64,000 nucleotides of DNA from the NCBI RefSeq assembly GCF_014203225.1, contig NZ_JACHIO010000025.1, positions 1 to 64,000 on the forward strand. The letters run 5' to 3'. Made by a program: the position numbers and the translations under genes. Under the pieces are notes generated by a model. That model did not search any database, was not told where the DNA came from, and worked only from the letters and a program-made list of their open reading frames with translations. Shown in pieces: positions 9,748 to 18,941 of this stretch (positions within the stretch are counted from its first letter, which is position 1; each line of letters begins with the position of its first letter). Source of the stretch: Granulicella mallensis. GTDB taxonomy: Bacteria; Acidobacteriota; Terriglobia; Terriglobales; Acidobacteriaceae.

Positions 9748-11463
9748 TTAGTCGATCTTGCATGAACCAGAACGCGCGCCGTCACTCATTACCCATTGCC
9801 ATCCGGGCTGTGGAGGCCCGTAGGGTGAGAAGTTGAATGTGAGCGGCTGGCCGGCACGTATGACTTTCATCTCCATCATCTCGCCGGCCGTCTTCTCCAG
9901 AACACGCTTTGCGGTCATTGAGACGATCAGGTCGCCCTCCTTGACGCCGGCTTTGGCTGCTGGTGAGTCGCCAAGTAGGTTGCTCACAATGGCGAGCCTC
10001 ATGGGGTCGAAGCCGGGATCGTATCTCGGCAGTTCGACGGGTTCGGGATGAAAACAAGGGCCGAAGCTATTGACCGAAGGTGCCTCAGTTTTGCCAGCAA
10101 CCATCGCTTCGTATTGCTGCCTGCCTTCGGGACCGAGCTCTTTCTCCACGAGATTCAACCAGTCCCGAAGTCCCACCTTCTCCCCGTGTCGTTGCCGGTC
10201 CGTGAGTTCAACGACGAGCGTATCTACACTACGCTGGCCGTTCGACTTTGCCCTAATCTCTGCATCGACGAAGGCAAGATACATGAAGCCGCGAGCGTAA
10301 GGAACCTTCTCCGCAGCGTCATCTATCCATGCTTTGGCCGCAGCCTCCTTGTTACTCTTCCCGCGGTACGGGCTCGTGTAATACACCTGGGCGTGGTCGT
10401 TGATCAGCGAAAGGAAGTCCGCGCTTGAAATGATGCCGGCACGCAGCGGAAGAACGGCTGAGAAATAATCGGCCGTTCCCTCCGCGTACCAGGCTGTATC
10501 GCTATACTCGTCGCTATCGAGCGAGGGCCAGTTATGCACCATCTCGTGGGCGATATACGTCCGAACGCGGGAAGGGTCCGTTCCACCTTTCTCTGAATAG
10601 CCATACATGAACGAGTGCGCCAACGCAGTCCCGCCAAAACCGGGGTATGGATTGGATCGGATGAAGATGCGATACGAGGATTGCTCATCGTGGAAGAACT
10701 TTGCCAAGTACGAGTGGACGGCTTGGAGTTGCATGGCCGTTGTCTTTACATCCGGGGGTGCTAAGCCCATCCAATAAAAGGTGAACTTCGAGTCGCCGGC
10801 TTTCGGCTCGCTATGGACAATACCAGCTGCATAGTAGGATCGAGCCAGAATCTCCGCTGGAGCGACGGTGTGCTGCGTGCCTTCGCCCAGGCTCCAGACG
10901 CCGCGAGAGCCAGCCGGCATGTGCGAAAGGTCCCAACGCAACGTGATGTTGTACGTCAACGTGGTGGCGACATCCGCAATGAAGTAGTAGCCCGCTCCCA
11001 TCATGCCGTCAGACTGCGCGCGAAGGTCGTAGAGAGGTCCGTTGCGTGTGGCGAGGGAGACGGGGCGCGGCGGTGTGCCGTACCGCACGGAAACATCGCC
11101 AACGGTGGCCCGATCGACGATCCAGTGACGCATCGTGTCATGCGGAGTCGCCGGTTCGTCCACCGAAGTCAGATGCAGAGCCCCCTTTGTATCGCTGGCA
11201 TGGATGTCGATTGTGGAATAAGCCGCCGACGGACATCCCACGAGGATTAGAGGCATGCGAAGGAACGTATCTCCGGCAGCCAGATGAGGACTCTGAATCT
11301 GCATCTTCACCTCGATGCGCTTAAACGCAACATCATCGCCAATCGGCGTCAGTGTGACGAAGAGATGCGGCGCTCCCGGATGTTGCGTTCTGGGCGAGGA
11401 CGCATGCGCCCGTGGTATCAACCCCAGGAGCAGTACCCAAGCAAATATTCGTATCCGCTGCAT
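9748..11463 (-). CDS. Secreted M61-family (glycyl aminopeptidase-like) metallopeptidase with PDZ domain (571 aa)
   Basis: A signal peptide (about residues 1-22) is followed by an N-terminal beta domain and a gluzincin catalytic domain with HEMVHNW and a downstream Glu in AEGTADYF, the expected HExxH...E zinc site. A C-terminal PDZ domain contains DSPAAKAGVKEGDLIVSM. This arrangement matches M61 peptidases, which remove N-terminal small residues in the periplasm. It is the only one of three M61-like proteins in the window with a clear PDZ domain. The start at ATG 11463 gives an intact signal sequence. The gene is alone on its strand. Confidence 0.85.
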   Translation of the reverse strand: MQRIRIFAWVLLLGLIPRAHASSPRTQHPGAPHLFVTLTPIGDDVAFKRIEVKMQIQSPHLAAGDTFLRMPLILVGCPSAAYSTIDIHASDTKGALHLTSVDEPATPHDTMRHWIVDRATVGDVSVRYGTPPRPVSLATRNGPLYDLRAQSDGMMGAGYYFIADVATTLTYNITLRWDLSHMPAGSRGVWSLGEGTQHTVAPAEILARSYYAAGIVHSEPKAGDSKFTFYWMGLAPPDVKTTAMQLQAVHSYLAKFFHDEQSSYRIFIRSNPYPGFGGTALAHSFMYGYSEKGGTDPSRVRTYIAHEMVHNWPSLDSDEYSDTAWYAEGTADYFSAVLPLRAGIISSADFLSLINDHAQVYYTSPYRGKSNKEAAAKAWIDDAAEKVPYARGFMYLAFVDAEIRAKSNGQRSVDTLVVELTDRQRHGEKVGLRDWLNLVEKELGPEGRQQYEAMVAGKTEAPSVNSFGPCFHPEPVELPRYDPGFDPMRLAIVSNLLGDSPAAKAGVKEGDLIVSMTAKRVLEKTAGEMMEMKVIRAGQPLTFNFSPYGPPQPGWQWVMSDGARSGSCKID

Positions 11464-12166
11464 AGTTATTGAGTCTCACTCAGTTGAAATTTCTTGCTGC
11501 GCGATCGGGTGAGTCTTATTGGCGACGTCGACGGTGGAGGCGATGCACTCTCGCGATTTCGACGGAAGCCGGGTCTCGGTCGACGGAGTGCGTCGATGAA
11601 GGATGCGCCAGTATCATCATTGGTGACACAGCTACTGCGCAGCTGACGGAGGAGGCAGACCAGGGATCGCTACGTCGCGCGCCATCTTCCATCCTGAGGA
11701 GATCTTTACCCCTTCGATCAGGATCAAGAATGTTTTGGGAACCGCCTGCAGTCCACCGTGGCCAACAGTAATCTGCACGGGCAAATAAGTCTCGGCGACA
11801 TCTGCGCTAAGCAGGCTTCGCCCTCGTGTAATCAGAATCGATGCGAGAGGGACCGCCGTAGATAACCTCGTGGAGATGCTTTACTACAACGTCGTGTCGC
11901 CAGAAACCGGCCCAGATGAGTGCGGGGCTATCAGGATGCGATGTGACTACGGTAAAAGCAATCTCTCCGCGAGAAGTGTTTGGCATCGGGATACTCCGAA
12001 AACCTTGCAAGCCTCAACCAGGTTTGCTACACGACGGCATACACAATCGGTGCTGGTCATTATGGCCTCGTCCATTGTCTAAAGGTGATGCCAGTTGGAG
12101 GTGAATCGCCCGAACAACATTCTTATAATCCTCCGCAAGCCCGATGCTCCTCAACTCCAGTTCGAC
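11464..12166. other. Non-coding or decayed stretch with relic reading frames
   Basis: No intact gene. On the minus strand, 11807-12010 reads as a 67-aa fragment (RGEIAFTVVTSHPDSPALI...). A second frame overlaps and extends it across about 11650-11880 (SLLSADVAETYLPVQITVGH, then GGLQAVPKTFLILIEG). Both read like protein, but they are in different frames and have no credible start. This is consistent with a gene broken by a frameshift. The family was not recognised. Confidence 0.4.
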
Positions 12167-13546
12167 TTAAGGAGCCAACGGCTGTAGGGTCTGGAAGACT
12201 GTCGGGATCAATTCTGCCACCGTGGGATGGATGTGAACCGAACGCGCGAGTAGAGAGGCTGGCTGGCGTGCGTACATCGCCGTCGCGATGCAATGGATCG
12301 CCTCATCGCCACCGACGCCCAGAATAGTGCCTCCAAGAATCTCCTGGGTCTCTGCGTCTACGAGAACTTTCATGAAACCATAAGTCTCGCCTTTCTCGAT
12401 CGCCCTCCCGATGGTTGACATCTGTCGCATGCCGATGAGCGCGGGCCTGCCCCGCTCGCGAACCTGTCGCTCGTTCATCCCCACTTGAGCTAGCGGAGGG
12501 TCGGTGTAGAGAGCATGAATTGGAATACGATCTGTGACGCGTCGAGAGCCGCCATCAATCAGGTCTGCGGCGACGACATCAGCGTCGTTATAGGAGGTAT
12601 GCGTAAACCCACCGCGGCCATTGCAGTCTCCCAGAGCCCATATTCCTTCGACCGGGGTCCGAAGCTGGTCATCTACCTCGACAAAGCCTTGGCTATTCAC
12701 GGATAGTCCCGCATGCTCCAAGCCGAGATCGTCGGTGTTTGGATCGCGTCCCACAGCCAGAAGGACATGAGACCCGTGGATTTCTGGGCTGCCATCCTTA
12801 CATCCAACCCGAACGACGACGCCCGATGGTCCGCGCTCAAGAGCAAGGCACTCTGCATGAAAACGAAGAGTAATATCTTCAGCTTGGAGGATTTCTGTTA
12901 TGCCTGCGCAAACGTCGGCATCTTCATGCCCCAGGAGCGTCGCCCCTTTTTCAACAACAGTTACCTTCGACCCAAAGCGTCGGAACATCTGCGCGAACTC
13001 GAGGCCCACATAACTGCCACCTATTACGATGAGGTGCTCGGGAAGCACCTCGAGATCGAGAATGGTCGTACTCGTTAAGAATGGAACATCCTCAGTTCCG
13101 GGCATCATGGGGATTCTGGGGCGGGCTCCAACATTTAGAAAGAAATGCCTCGAGCAAAGCACGTCATCCCCGACTCGTAACCTATCAACCGCTTCAAAGC
13201 GCCCAACGCCATGAAACAGCGTGCAACCCTTCATACCCGCAACCGCCGCTTCGTTCTTCGCTCGAAAATTCAGGACGATCGCGTCTTTTCGTGCCTTGAC
13301 TTTTCTGAGGTCAACACGAACACCTCCGTCGCTGAGCACCCCGAACTCATCAGTGTGAGCAGCGACATAGGCTGCTTTCGCGCTAGCGACCATGGCCTTC
13401 GTAGGCGTGCAACCGACATTGACACAGTTTCCTCCGAGCCATTTCTTTTCGACCAGAGCCACTGTCCAACCTGCTTTGGTCAACCGTCCAGCGAGCGACG
13501 CGGCCTGGCCCGCTCCCACGATCACTGCGTCAAATGAATGCTCCAT
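12167..13546 (-). CDS. FAD-dependent pyridine nucleotide-disulfide oxidoreductase (RclA/MerA-like, 459 aa)
   Basis: A cytoplasmic flavoprotein with the FAD-binding GxGxxxS motif (VIVGAGQAAS), the redox-active disulfide GGNCVNVGCTPTK, the NAD(P)H motif GGSYVGLEFAQMFRRFGS, the second FAD motif GIWALGDCN and a C-terminal dimer domain with HIHPTVAELIPTV. It belongs to the dihydrolipoamide dehydrogenase/mercuric reductase superfamily. It lacks both the N-terminal HMA domain and the C-terminal Cys pair of true MerA. It more closely resembles RclA-type (reactive chlorine/copper) or uncharacterised members. ATG at 13546 is chosen over 13591 because GATGAGG lies just upstream. Substrate unknown. Confidence 0.8.
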   Translation of the reverse strand: MEHSFDAVIVGAGQAASLAGRLTKAGWTVALVEKKWLGGNCVNVGCTPTKAMVASAKAAYVAAHTDEFGVLSDGGVRVDLRKVKARKDAIVLNFRAKNEAAVAGMKGCTLFHGVGRFEAVDRLRVGDDVLCSRHFFLNVGARPRIPMMPGTEDVPFLTSTTILDLEVLPEHLIVIGGSYVGLEFAQMFRRFGSKVTVVEKGATLLGHEDADVCAGITEILQAEDITLRFHAECLALERGPSGVVVRVGCKDGSPEIHGSHVLLAVGRDPNTDDLGLEHAGLSVNSQGFVEVDDQLRTPVEGIWALGDCNGRGGFTHTSYNDADVVAADLIDGGSRRVTDRIPIHALYTDPPLAQVGMNERQVRERGRPALIGMRQMSTIGRAIEKGETYGFMKVLVDAETQEILGGTILGVGGDEAIHCIATAMYARQPASLLARSVHIHPTVAELIPTVFQTLQPLAP

Positions 13547-13635
13547 ACGAACCTCATCCTCACTAGAAACATGTCCGAGTGTTGTCGGCACGACAAAGAC
13601 GCACCTCGAAACACTGGATTCATCTTCATTAGTTT

Positions 13636-13674
13636 GGGTAGCAGAAGCGAGCCGATTGCTCGCTTCTGCTACCC
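13636..13674. terminator. Perfect 17-bp stem, 5-nt loop hairpin
   Basis: The arms GGGTAGCAGAAGCGAGC (13636-13652) and GCTCGCTTCTGCTACCC (13658-13674) are perfectly complementary around the loop CGATT. There is no T-tract on either side. It lies 90 bp upstream of the flavoprotein start, so it is not that gene's own terminator. It may be a processing or insulator hairpin, or the relic of a palindromic repeat. Confidence 0.45.
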
Positions 13675-13735
13675 CAACCTCACGCAGGCTACCATGTCAA
13701 CGTTGGCCAATGAAGTGGCTTTCAACAGGCAACAT

Positions 13736-13753
13736 CCTGTAGATATCTCTAGC
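13736..13753. promoter_or_regulatory. Palindromic site q (CCTGTAGATATCTCTAGC)
   Basis: A near-ideal copy of the 18-bp motif (CTGTAG-ATAT-CTCTAG). It lies in the divergent gap 13547-14035, 190 bp upstream of the flavoprotein and 283 bp upstream of the M61 peptidase. Confidence 0.55.
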
Positions 13754-14035
13754 TGCAATCCGCGCAAAACGCGGGACAATAATTTGATTTCGATTTGATC
13801 GCGAGGTCGTCGGGTCGTTGTCGCTAGCTAGGCAAAGCTCAGAGAAAAGATTAATCGCACCTCCGGTTGCGTTGGCACCGGCACAAAATGACCCTTAACT
13901 CTTGAAGAAATGATCAACAGAAAACTGTCCCTGACCCCACGTTGGCGCATTTCTCGTCTGCCCCTTTGGTTGATTAAAGTCATATACAGAATCGCCGACG
14001 TGTCCTGAGCGGAATCGTCAGAAATGTAGAGTGTT

Positions 14036-15625
14036 ATGCGTAGTGAGAACTCGACAAAGGTCTCGATCATCGCATCACGGCGTTCGCTGTGCCGCACCTC
14101 CGGTTTTTTGCTTATATTTGCGTTCGGAGTTGGACCCTTTATGAGTCTTGGTCGAAATGCTGGGCTGGCGCAGGAGGCGAGTGCTTTAGTCGTAGTGGTA
14201 AAGCCAGTCCGCGCCGCCGACGGGACGGTCTCCGCCCTCGAGATTCGGGAACAGTTGCAGTCGTCCACGCGGGATGGCGCCCCCCTTAGCTTGAAGGCCG
14301 CTCTTTCCGCCATTACCGTGAAGCACATTGCCGACAGCATCACGAACCTTCAAGTTACTGACGCTCAGGGTAGCGTCCCACTCACCACAACCGACGACCC
14401 CCCGGTGACCAGCGATGATTCTGCCTATCGTCATTGGAAGGCAACACGTCAGACGAACTCACCAATAGCGATCAGCTATCGTTTCCCGACAAATCCGACT
14501 GTCGCTCGCCGTGGACCTCCTCTTGGCATGGAAAGGGCTGGGCAAGGCGTTGCAGGGAGTGGCATCGGGTTCTTCTTGCTTCCCGAAAATTCAACCTCGG
14601 AGACGACGAGACTATCCTGGGATCTCTCGGACATGCCAACGGATTCGGTCGGCGTAACCACAGCCGGAGGAGGGCAGGTGAACATTGCCGGACCTCCGTC
14701 AGAGCTCTTCAAGTTATGGGTTCTCGCTGGCCCGGCGCTTGCTGTTCACGCCCCCCCGCCCTCGGGCTTTAGCGCCTATCTGGTTGGCACACCACCGTTC
14801 GACGGTACAGAGATGTTGAAGTGGGCAAGCAAAGCCTATAGTTCCATCGGTTCCAGCTTTCAATACATGGGTTTGCCCAAATATAACCTGATGATTCGGG
14901 CACTTGACGGCGAATCTCTTGGAACCGGGACGGCTGGCGAAGGACGTGGTGCAAGTCTCATCAATGTGGGCAAGACTTACTGGCCAGATCAGGACCGAAC
15001 GTACTTCCGGAACACCATCTTTCATGAGATGACGCATCAATGGGTTGGGCTGATCAAGGACCGAGCAAGCTGGTACGAGGAGGGACTGACGGTGTATGTT
15101 ACCGCAACCCTACCCTGCGAGTCGCACCTGCTCAGTCCTGCCGAATGCGCCGATGACCTAAACCGAACTCTAGAAAGCTATTACACAAGCGAGGGACGAA
15201 ATTGGTCTCAGCAGAAGATAACTGATTCGCCCTTTCTAAACGAAGGCGTTCGCGATGTGCCTTACGGACGCGGCGCTCTTTACTTCGCAAACCTGAACTC
15301 GCAGCTACTGACCAAATCGCATGGGCGGCGCGACCTCGAAACAGCGCTTCATCCTCTGCTCGTCGCTCGTCGCGATGGCAGCGGTCTTGATCAAGCAGAC
15401 TTCGAGGCTATGCTTCGCCGTGAACTCGGTCGCGTTGCGGTCACTGAGTTCCATGAGGAGGTCATCGACGGAACCAAGGAAATTGTCCCACCATCGAACG
15501 CCTTCGGGCCATGCCTCATGCGGGTAAGAGTGACCTTTCCCTCCGAGAAAGGTGGCAACTCTGTGAACGGGTATGTGTGGCACCCGATAGGGAAGGGAGC
15601 GCCGGCTCTATGTAACATCCCGTAA
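14036..15625 (+). CDS. Secreted M61-like metallopeptidase, copy 2 (529 aa)
   Basis: An exported gluzincin. The N-terminal hydrophobic segment (about residues 22-45) ends in GLAQEAS, a plausible signal-peptidase site. The zinc motif is HEMTHQW with a downstream Glu in SWYEEGLTVY. A conserved block GTGTAGEGRGASLINVG lies upstream of the active site. No PDZ is evident in the C-terminal part, which ends FGPCLMRVRVTF...YVWHP. It is closely similar to 58686-60242 throughout and more distantly similar to 9748-11463. The specific peptide substrate is unknown. The ribosome-binding site is weak (GAG before ATG). Confidence 0.75.
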   Translation: MRSENSTKVSIIASRRSLCRTSGFLLIFAFGVGPFMSLGRNAGLAQEASALVVVVKPVRAADGTVSALEIREQLQSSTRDGAPLSLKAALSAITVKHIADSITNLQVTDAQGSVPLTTTDDPPVTSDDSAYRHWKATRQTNSPIAISYRFPTNPTVARRGPPLGMERAGQGVAGSGIGFFLLPENSTSETTRLSWDLSDMPTDSVGVTTAGGGQVNIAGPPSELFKLWVLAGPALAVHAPPPSGFSAYLVGTPPFDGTEMLKWASKAYSSIGSSFQYMGLPKYNLMIRALDGESLGTGTAGEGRGASLINVGKTYWPDQDRTYFRNTIFHEMTHQWVGLIKDRASWYEEGLTVYVTATLPCESHLLSPAECADDLNRTLESYYTSEGRNWSQQKITDSPFLNEGVRDVPYGRGALYFANLNSQLLTKSHGRRDLETALHPLLVARRDGSGLDQADFEAMLRRELGRVAVTEFHEEVIDGTKEIVPPSNAFGPCLMRVRVTFPSEKGGNSVNGYVWHPIGKGAPALCNIP

Positions 15626-15796
15626 TACGCCGGAGATATGACTACGAGCAACATCCTGAGCGACGCGTAGAAATCAATCCATCACTTCAGAGATCATGGA
15701 TTTCTGGATTTGGCGCTTAAAGGGTCCGCAATGTTGATACAAAGCAATCCACGATCGCTTTGAACTGAACGCACTATTGATACAAGAGGAAAAATT

Positions 15797-16345
15797 GTGA
15801 TTCTGGGAATGAGTCGATCTACTTTCGTTGTCGTCCACACCTCCCTAAGTGTGGTTGCCATCATAGGGGGATTTTTCGTAGTCTTCACTTTCTTGAACGG
15901 GACACTGTCCAGGCTATGGAACGCAGTCTTTCTTCTGACCACGACCCTCACCAGCGCCAGCGGTTTCCTGTTCCCTCGCACCAGGGTGACGCCAGGGATC
16001 GTTCTTGGCATCCTCTCAGTGACACTTCTCTGTATTGCTATTGTCGCCCTGTACGGTTTCCGTCTCCGTAGCCATTGGCGCCGCATCTACGTCATTTCCG
16101 CGCTGATCCCTTTTTATTTTAACCTCGTCGTTCTACTCGCCATCATGTTCGCAAGGATCTCGGTGCTCCAGATGCTAGCTTCTGCAACGAGGGGAGCAGC
16201 CTTCTCGATCGCCCAAGTTCTTCTGCTCATTCTTGCCATAGGTGTCATCGCGATCGCAGTCAAGAAATTCTGCTTAACGCCCTCATCGGATCTCTGGAAG
16301 TGGAATAGAGTGGAAGGCTTGCCGCGAGACGCGGGGGGATCGTAG
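15797..16345 (+). CDS. Small integral membrane protein of unknown function (182 aa)
   Basis: Four to five hydrophobic helices are visible (about residues 8-30, 38-55, 65-87, 97-120 and 133-155), with a soluble, basic C-terminus. No catalytic motif was recognised. The GTG start is preceded by AAGAGGAAAAATT. It stands 170 bp after the M61 gene on the same strand and 36 bp before the GH13 remnant. The upstream gap 15626-15796 holds no recognised signal. Its hydropathy is convincing as a real protein, but no function can be named. Confidence 0.6.
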   Translation: MILGMSRSTFVVVHTSLSVVAIIGGFFVVFTFLNGTLSRLWNAVFLLTTTLTSASGFLFPRTRVTPGIVLGILSVTLLCIAIVALYGFRLRSHWRRIYVISALIPFYFNLVVLLAIMFARISVLQMLASATRGAAFSIAQVLLLILAIGVIAIAVKKFCLTPSSDLWKWNRVEGLPRDAGGS

Positions 16346-16381
16346 AACCCTCACCCCGACCATCCAGAAAGGAAATCAAAT

Positions 16382-17238
16382 TTGATAGACCGCCGTACCT
16401 TTTCCAAATATCTCGGCGCTTCAGCGGGCTTCGCATTGATGCCTCAAGGCTCAAATGCGGCTGCGGGTCTTATCCCTGTGCCGAATGACGCAGGCGAAGC
16501 ATGGTGGAAGACTGCCGTTCTCTATCAGATTTATCCACGCCCCTTTCAAGATTCGAGTGGAAATGGTCTCGGGGATTTCCCGGGGATGACCTCACGGCTG
16601 AGCTATTTGCAGGATCTGGCATTGACGCCGTTTGGATCACAGCCTGCTTCGATTCGCCGAATGCGGATAACGGCTACGATGTCCGCCACTACCGACGCAT
16701 CCACCCCGACTTTGGCACCATGGACGACTTTGAGCACTTCATGGCTGAAGCCAAGAAATGCAATATCCGAGTCATCGTCGACATGGTCTTCAATCATTCG
16801 AATGACGAGCACGATTGGTTCAAGCAGAGTCGGTCTTCGCGAGACAATCCTTACCGGGACTTCTATTTTTGGAGGGATCCGGTCGATGGAGGACCACCGA
16901 ATAACTGGCCATCTTTCTTCGGCAGCTCCGCTTGGGTGTTCGATCGAGCGACGGGTCAGTATTATCTTCATCACTACGCAGTCAAGCAGCCCGATCTCAA
17001 CTGGGAGAATCCGAGGGTTCGCAAAGAGCTCTATGCTGTCTTGAACTTCTGGGCGGCCAAAGGGGTCAGCAGATTCCGTTTTGATTGCGTCGGCGAAATC
17101 TCCAAACCACTGCCTTTTCGTGACATGACATCAGCCGAATGTGCCGGGGTCAGAACCCGCCCTGGCGGGCACGCTTCACCTTCTGCTGTGGCAAGCGACG
17201 ATGTTCGCGTAGGAGCGCTGGGAGAATCTAAAAAATGA
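16382..17238 (+). pseudogene. GH13 alpha-glucosidase/amylase-type gene, frameshifted and truncated
   Basis: The reading frame opens with TTG (AAAGGAAATCAAA upstream) and a Tat-like signal (MIDRRTFSKYLGASAGFALM). It then gives the GH13 start AVLYQIYPRPFQDSSGNGLG. Near 16618 one base is missing: homology continues one frame over as GIDAVWITACFDSPNADNGY, DMVFNHSNDEHDWFK and NWENPRVRKEL, up to the region II motif FRFD with the nucleophile Asp. It stops being recognisable after about 17125. The general-acid Glu, the third catalytic Asp and more than half of the usual ~550 aa are absent, and the tail runs into the 3' end of the convergent porin gene. An inactive relic of a maltodextrin-type enzyme. 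Confidence 0.85.
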
Positions 17239-18544
17239 TCCGCATCCTCGCGCTGGGCAGAACGCTCGTGTAAGCCTTCGCAGCATACGTCGGATGGATC
17301 GTCACTTGAAGGTCAGGCCCTACTTCGATGCTGTTCGTCAGTCGCAGTCGATAGAAGGTTTCAAAAAGACTTTCGTGGTGTCTGCCAGTGTGGTTTGGCT
17401 CGGTGTAGTTCATCGCAACGCCAAACATATCTCCTCGTCGTCCAAATGGTCTTATGTTCGTTACACCAAGCGAGGCCGCCCGCTTGATCAGTCCCCCCGT
17501 ATCTGTTGCAAAGCCAACTCGTCCCAAAGGTGCCCAGCCGTTGCGGTATTCGTGGTCGAAACCAAAACCAACTCCAAAACCACTCCCAAGATCCTTCGTA
17601 TCGTCACGCCAAAATGCAAGGCGAAGACTTTGAAAGCCACTTCCGGGCTTACCTGTGAACCAACCCAACTCAGTAGCTTCGAAATATTTCTTGTCTACCA
17701 ATGTCGCAATGCCATCTTGGGGTCCCCCCACTGTATCCACGGCCACACTATGCAGATATAGGTGTGGAGTGAATTGGTACTCTACCGCCGCACCACCCGC
17801 AAACGCACCAGCGTAAGGAACGGTGAGGTTGCCATTATCTACGCCATTCAGGAACTGCGTCGTCTCATCGTCGTTATATAGACTCAGGCCGATGTGTTGA
17901 TTTGGATGCACCTTGCCTACATAGATCGAAAGCCGCTTATGAAGAAAATCCTGTCTCCAGTAAAGAATATTGAGCGTGATCGGCTGCTGTTCGCCGCCAC
18001 CTTGCAGTGAATTCAAAAAGACTCCCGACCCCATCGCGTCACTCAAATTAAACTGCTGGCTCATACCGATATTCGTGCCGGAACGTGCCAGTAGCCCGAT
18101 CGACCCACTCGTGCTCTCGCCGTCATACACTGCCAGGTTTCCATTGAAATCGAGACGTCCACTCACCTGATCGTGCCGCACATCAGGAGGGGTTTCCGTC
18201 GCATACTGGTTAATGACGGTGTATGTGGCACCCAAACGCAATCGTGAGGCCTTCTCCAGCCAACTCACACCATTATCGCTCGGTCGCGTGATGAATCCCA
18301 AAGGATCACCATTCAAAAGTGGATCTGCTGGAACCATTGCGAGAGCCACCTCCACTGTATCCAGTTCCTGCATCACGCCCGGCGACATCTTCAACAGAGG
18401 CGGCATCGCATACGGCTCCATCTGGCTGGTCCTCGTACTGTCTCCAGTGATGCCACTCGATGCCGTGCTCTGAGCCGCGAGGATAGCAGGTGTTCCTACC
18501 AGGGCAATCACAATCAACCTTCTTAGGTACTTGCCGATCTTCAC
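17228..18544 (-). CDS. OprB-like carbohydrate-selective porin (438 aa)
   Basis: An outer-membrane beta-barrel. A signal peptide (about residues 1-24, ending ILAAQ) is followed by alternating strands with OprB-family features (LRLGATYTVINQYATE, RLDFNGNLAVYDGE, NILYWRQDFLHKRLSIYVGK). The last residue is the aromatic Phe typical of barrel proteins (RMRIIF). The probable role is passive uptake of sugars. The GTG start is preceded by AAGGAG at 18554-18549. The 3' end overlaps the GH13 relic by 11 nt on the other strand. Confidence 0.8.
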   Translation of the reverse strand: MKIGKYLRRLIVIALVGTPAILAAQSTASSGITGDSTRTSQMEPYAMPPLLKMSPGVMQELDTVEVALAMVPADPLLNGDPLGFITRPSDNGVSWLEKASRLRLGATYTVINQYATETPPDVRHDQVSGRLDFNGNLAVYDGESTSGSIGLLARSGTNIGMSQQFNLSDAMGSGVFLNSLQGGGEQQPITLNILYWRQDFLHKRLSIYVGKVHPNQHIGLSLYNDDETTQFLNGVDNGNLTVPYAGAFAGGAAVEYQFTPHLYLHSVAVDTVGGPQDGIATLVDKKYFEATELGWFTGKPGSGFQSLRLAFWRDDTKDLGSGFGVGFGFDHEYRNGWAPLGRVGFATDTGGLIKRAASLGVTNIRPFGRRGDMFGVAMNYTEPNHTGRHHESLFETFYRLRLTNSIEVGPDLQVTIHPTYAAKAYTSVLPSARMRIIF

Positions 18545-18941
18545 TCAACTCCTTATGAGACTTTTCTCATGGCTTGCCTTAAGACGTAATCTCAACGAGG
18601 TCTTAGGCGATCGAGAGTCAGTCACGATTCAGCGGCCTCATGCAAAGAAAGCGGTGAATCGACATGAAAATGTCAGCGATTCATCCGGCGCTTCAATGGT
18701 CTAGACGAGGATCGCTGCCGTGCTCGATTAGTGTTGCAAAGGGGAGCGAAATCGCGCCTGTAGAAAAGTGCAGTGGAATGCCCCACAAAATTGCCGCCGA
18801 AACCGACGGCCAGCATCTTGCCGGCGCTTCCGCTCTCTGAGGTGCTTGGTCTGGACGCGTGCGCTACGCACACCGCTCTTACTGTGGATGAATAGCGGGA
18901 AAGCTGCTTGCCGCACATCATGGGGCGCAACCAAGGCAAGC
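18545..18941. other. Intergenic stretch with leader hairpin next to the porin Shine-Dalgarno
   Basis: No credible gene. Directly adjoining the porin ribosome-binding site (18549-18554) is a small inverted repeat ATGAGA/TCTCAT (18555-18560 and 18565-18570, loop of 4). In the porin mRNA this would form a hairpin just 5' of the Shine-Dalgarno and could influence its access. The remaining ~370 bp toward the TonB receptor stop shows nothing recognised. Confidence 0.35.

Noticed and set aside
12167-13546. Calling the flavoprotein mercuric reductase (merA)
   Set aside because: It lacks the N-terminal HMA domain and the C-terminal Cys pair needed for Hg(II), and it is far from the MerT/HMA operon.
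18673-18939. An 88-codon minus-strand frame between porin and TonB receptor
   Set aside because: Its composition looks random, there is no ribosome-binding site, and competing frames exist on the other strand.
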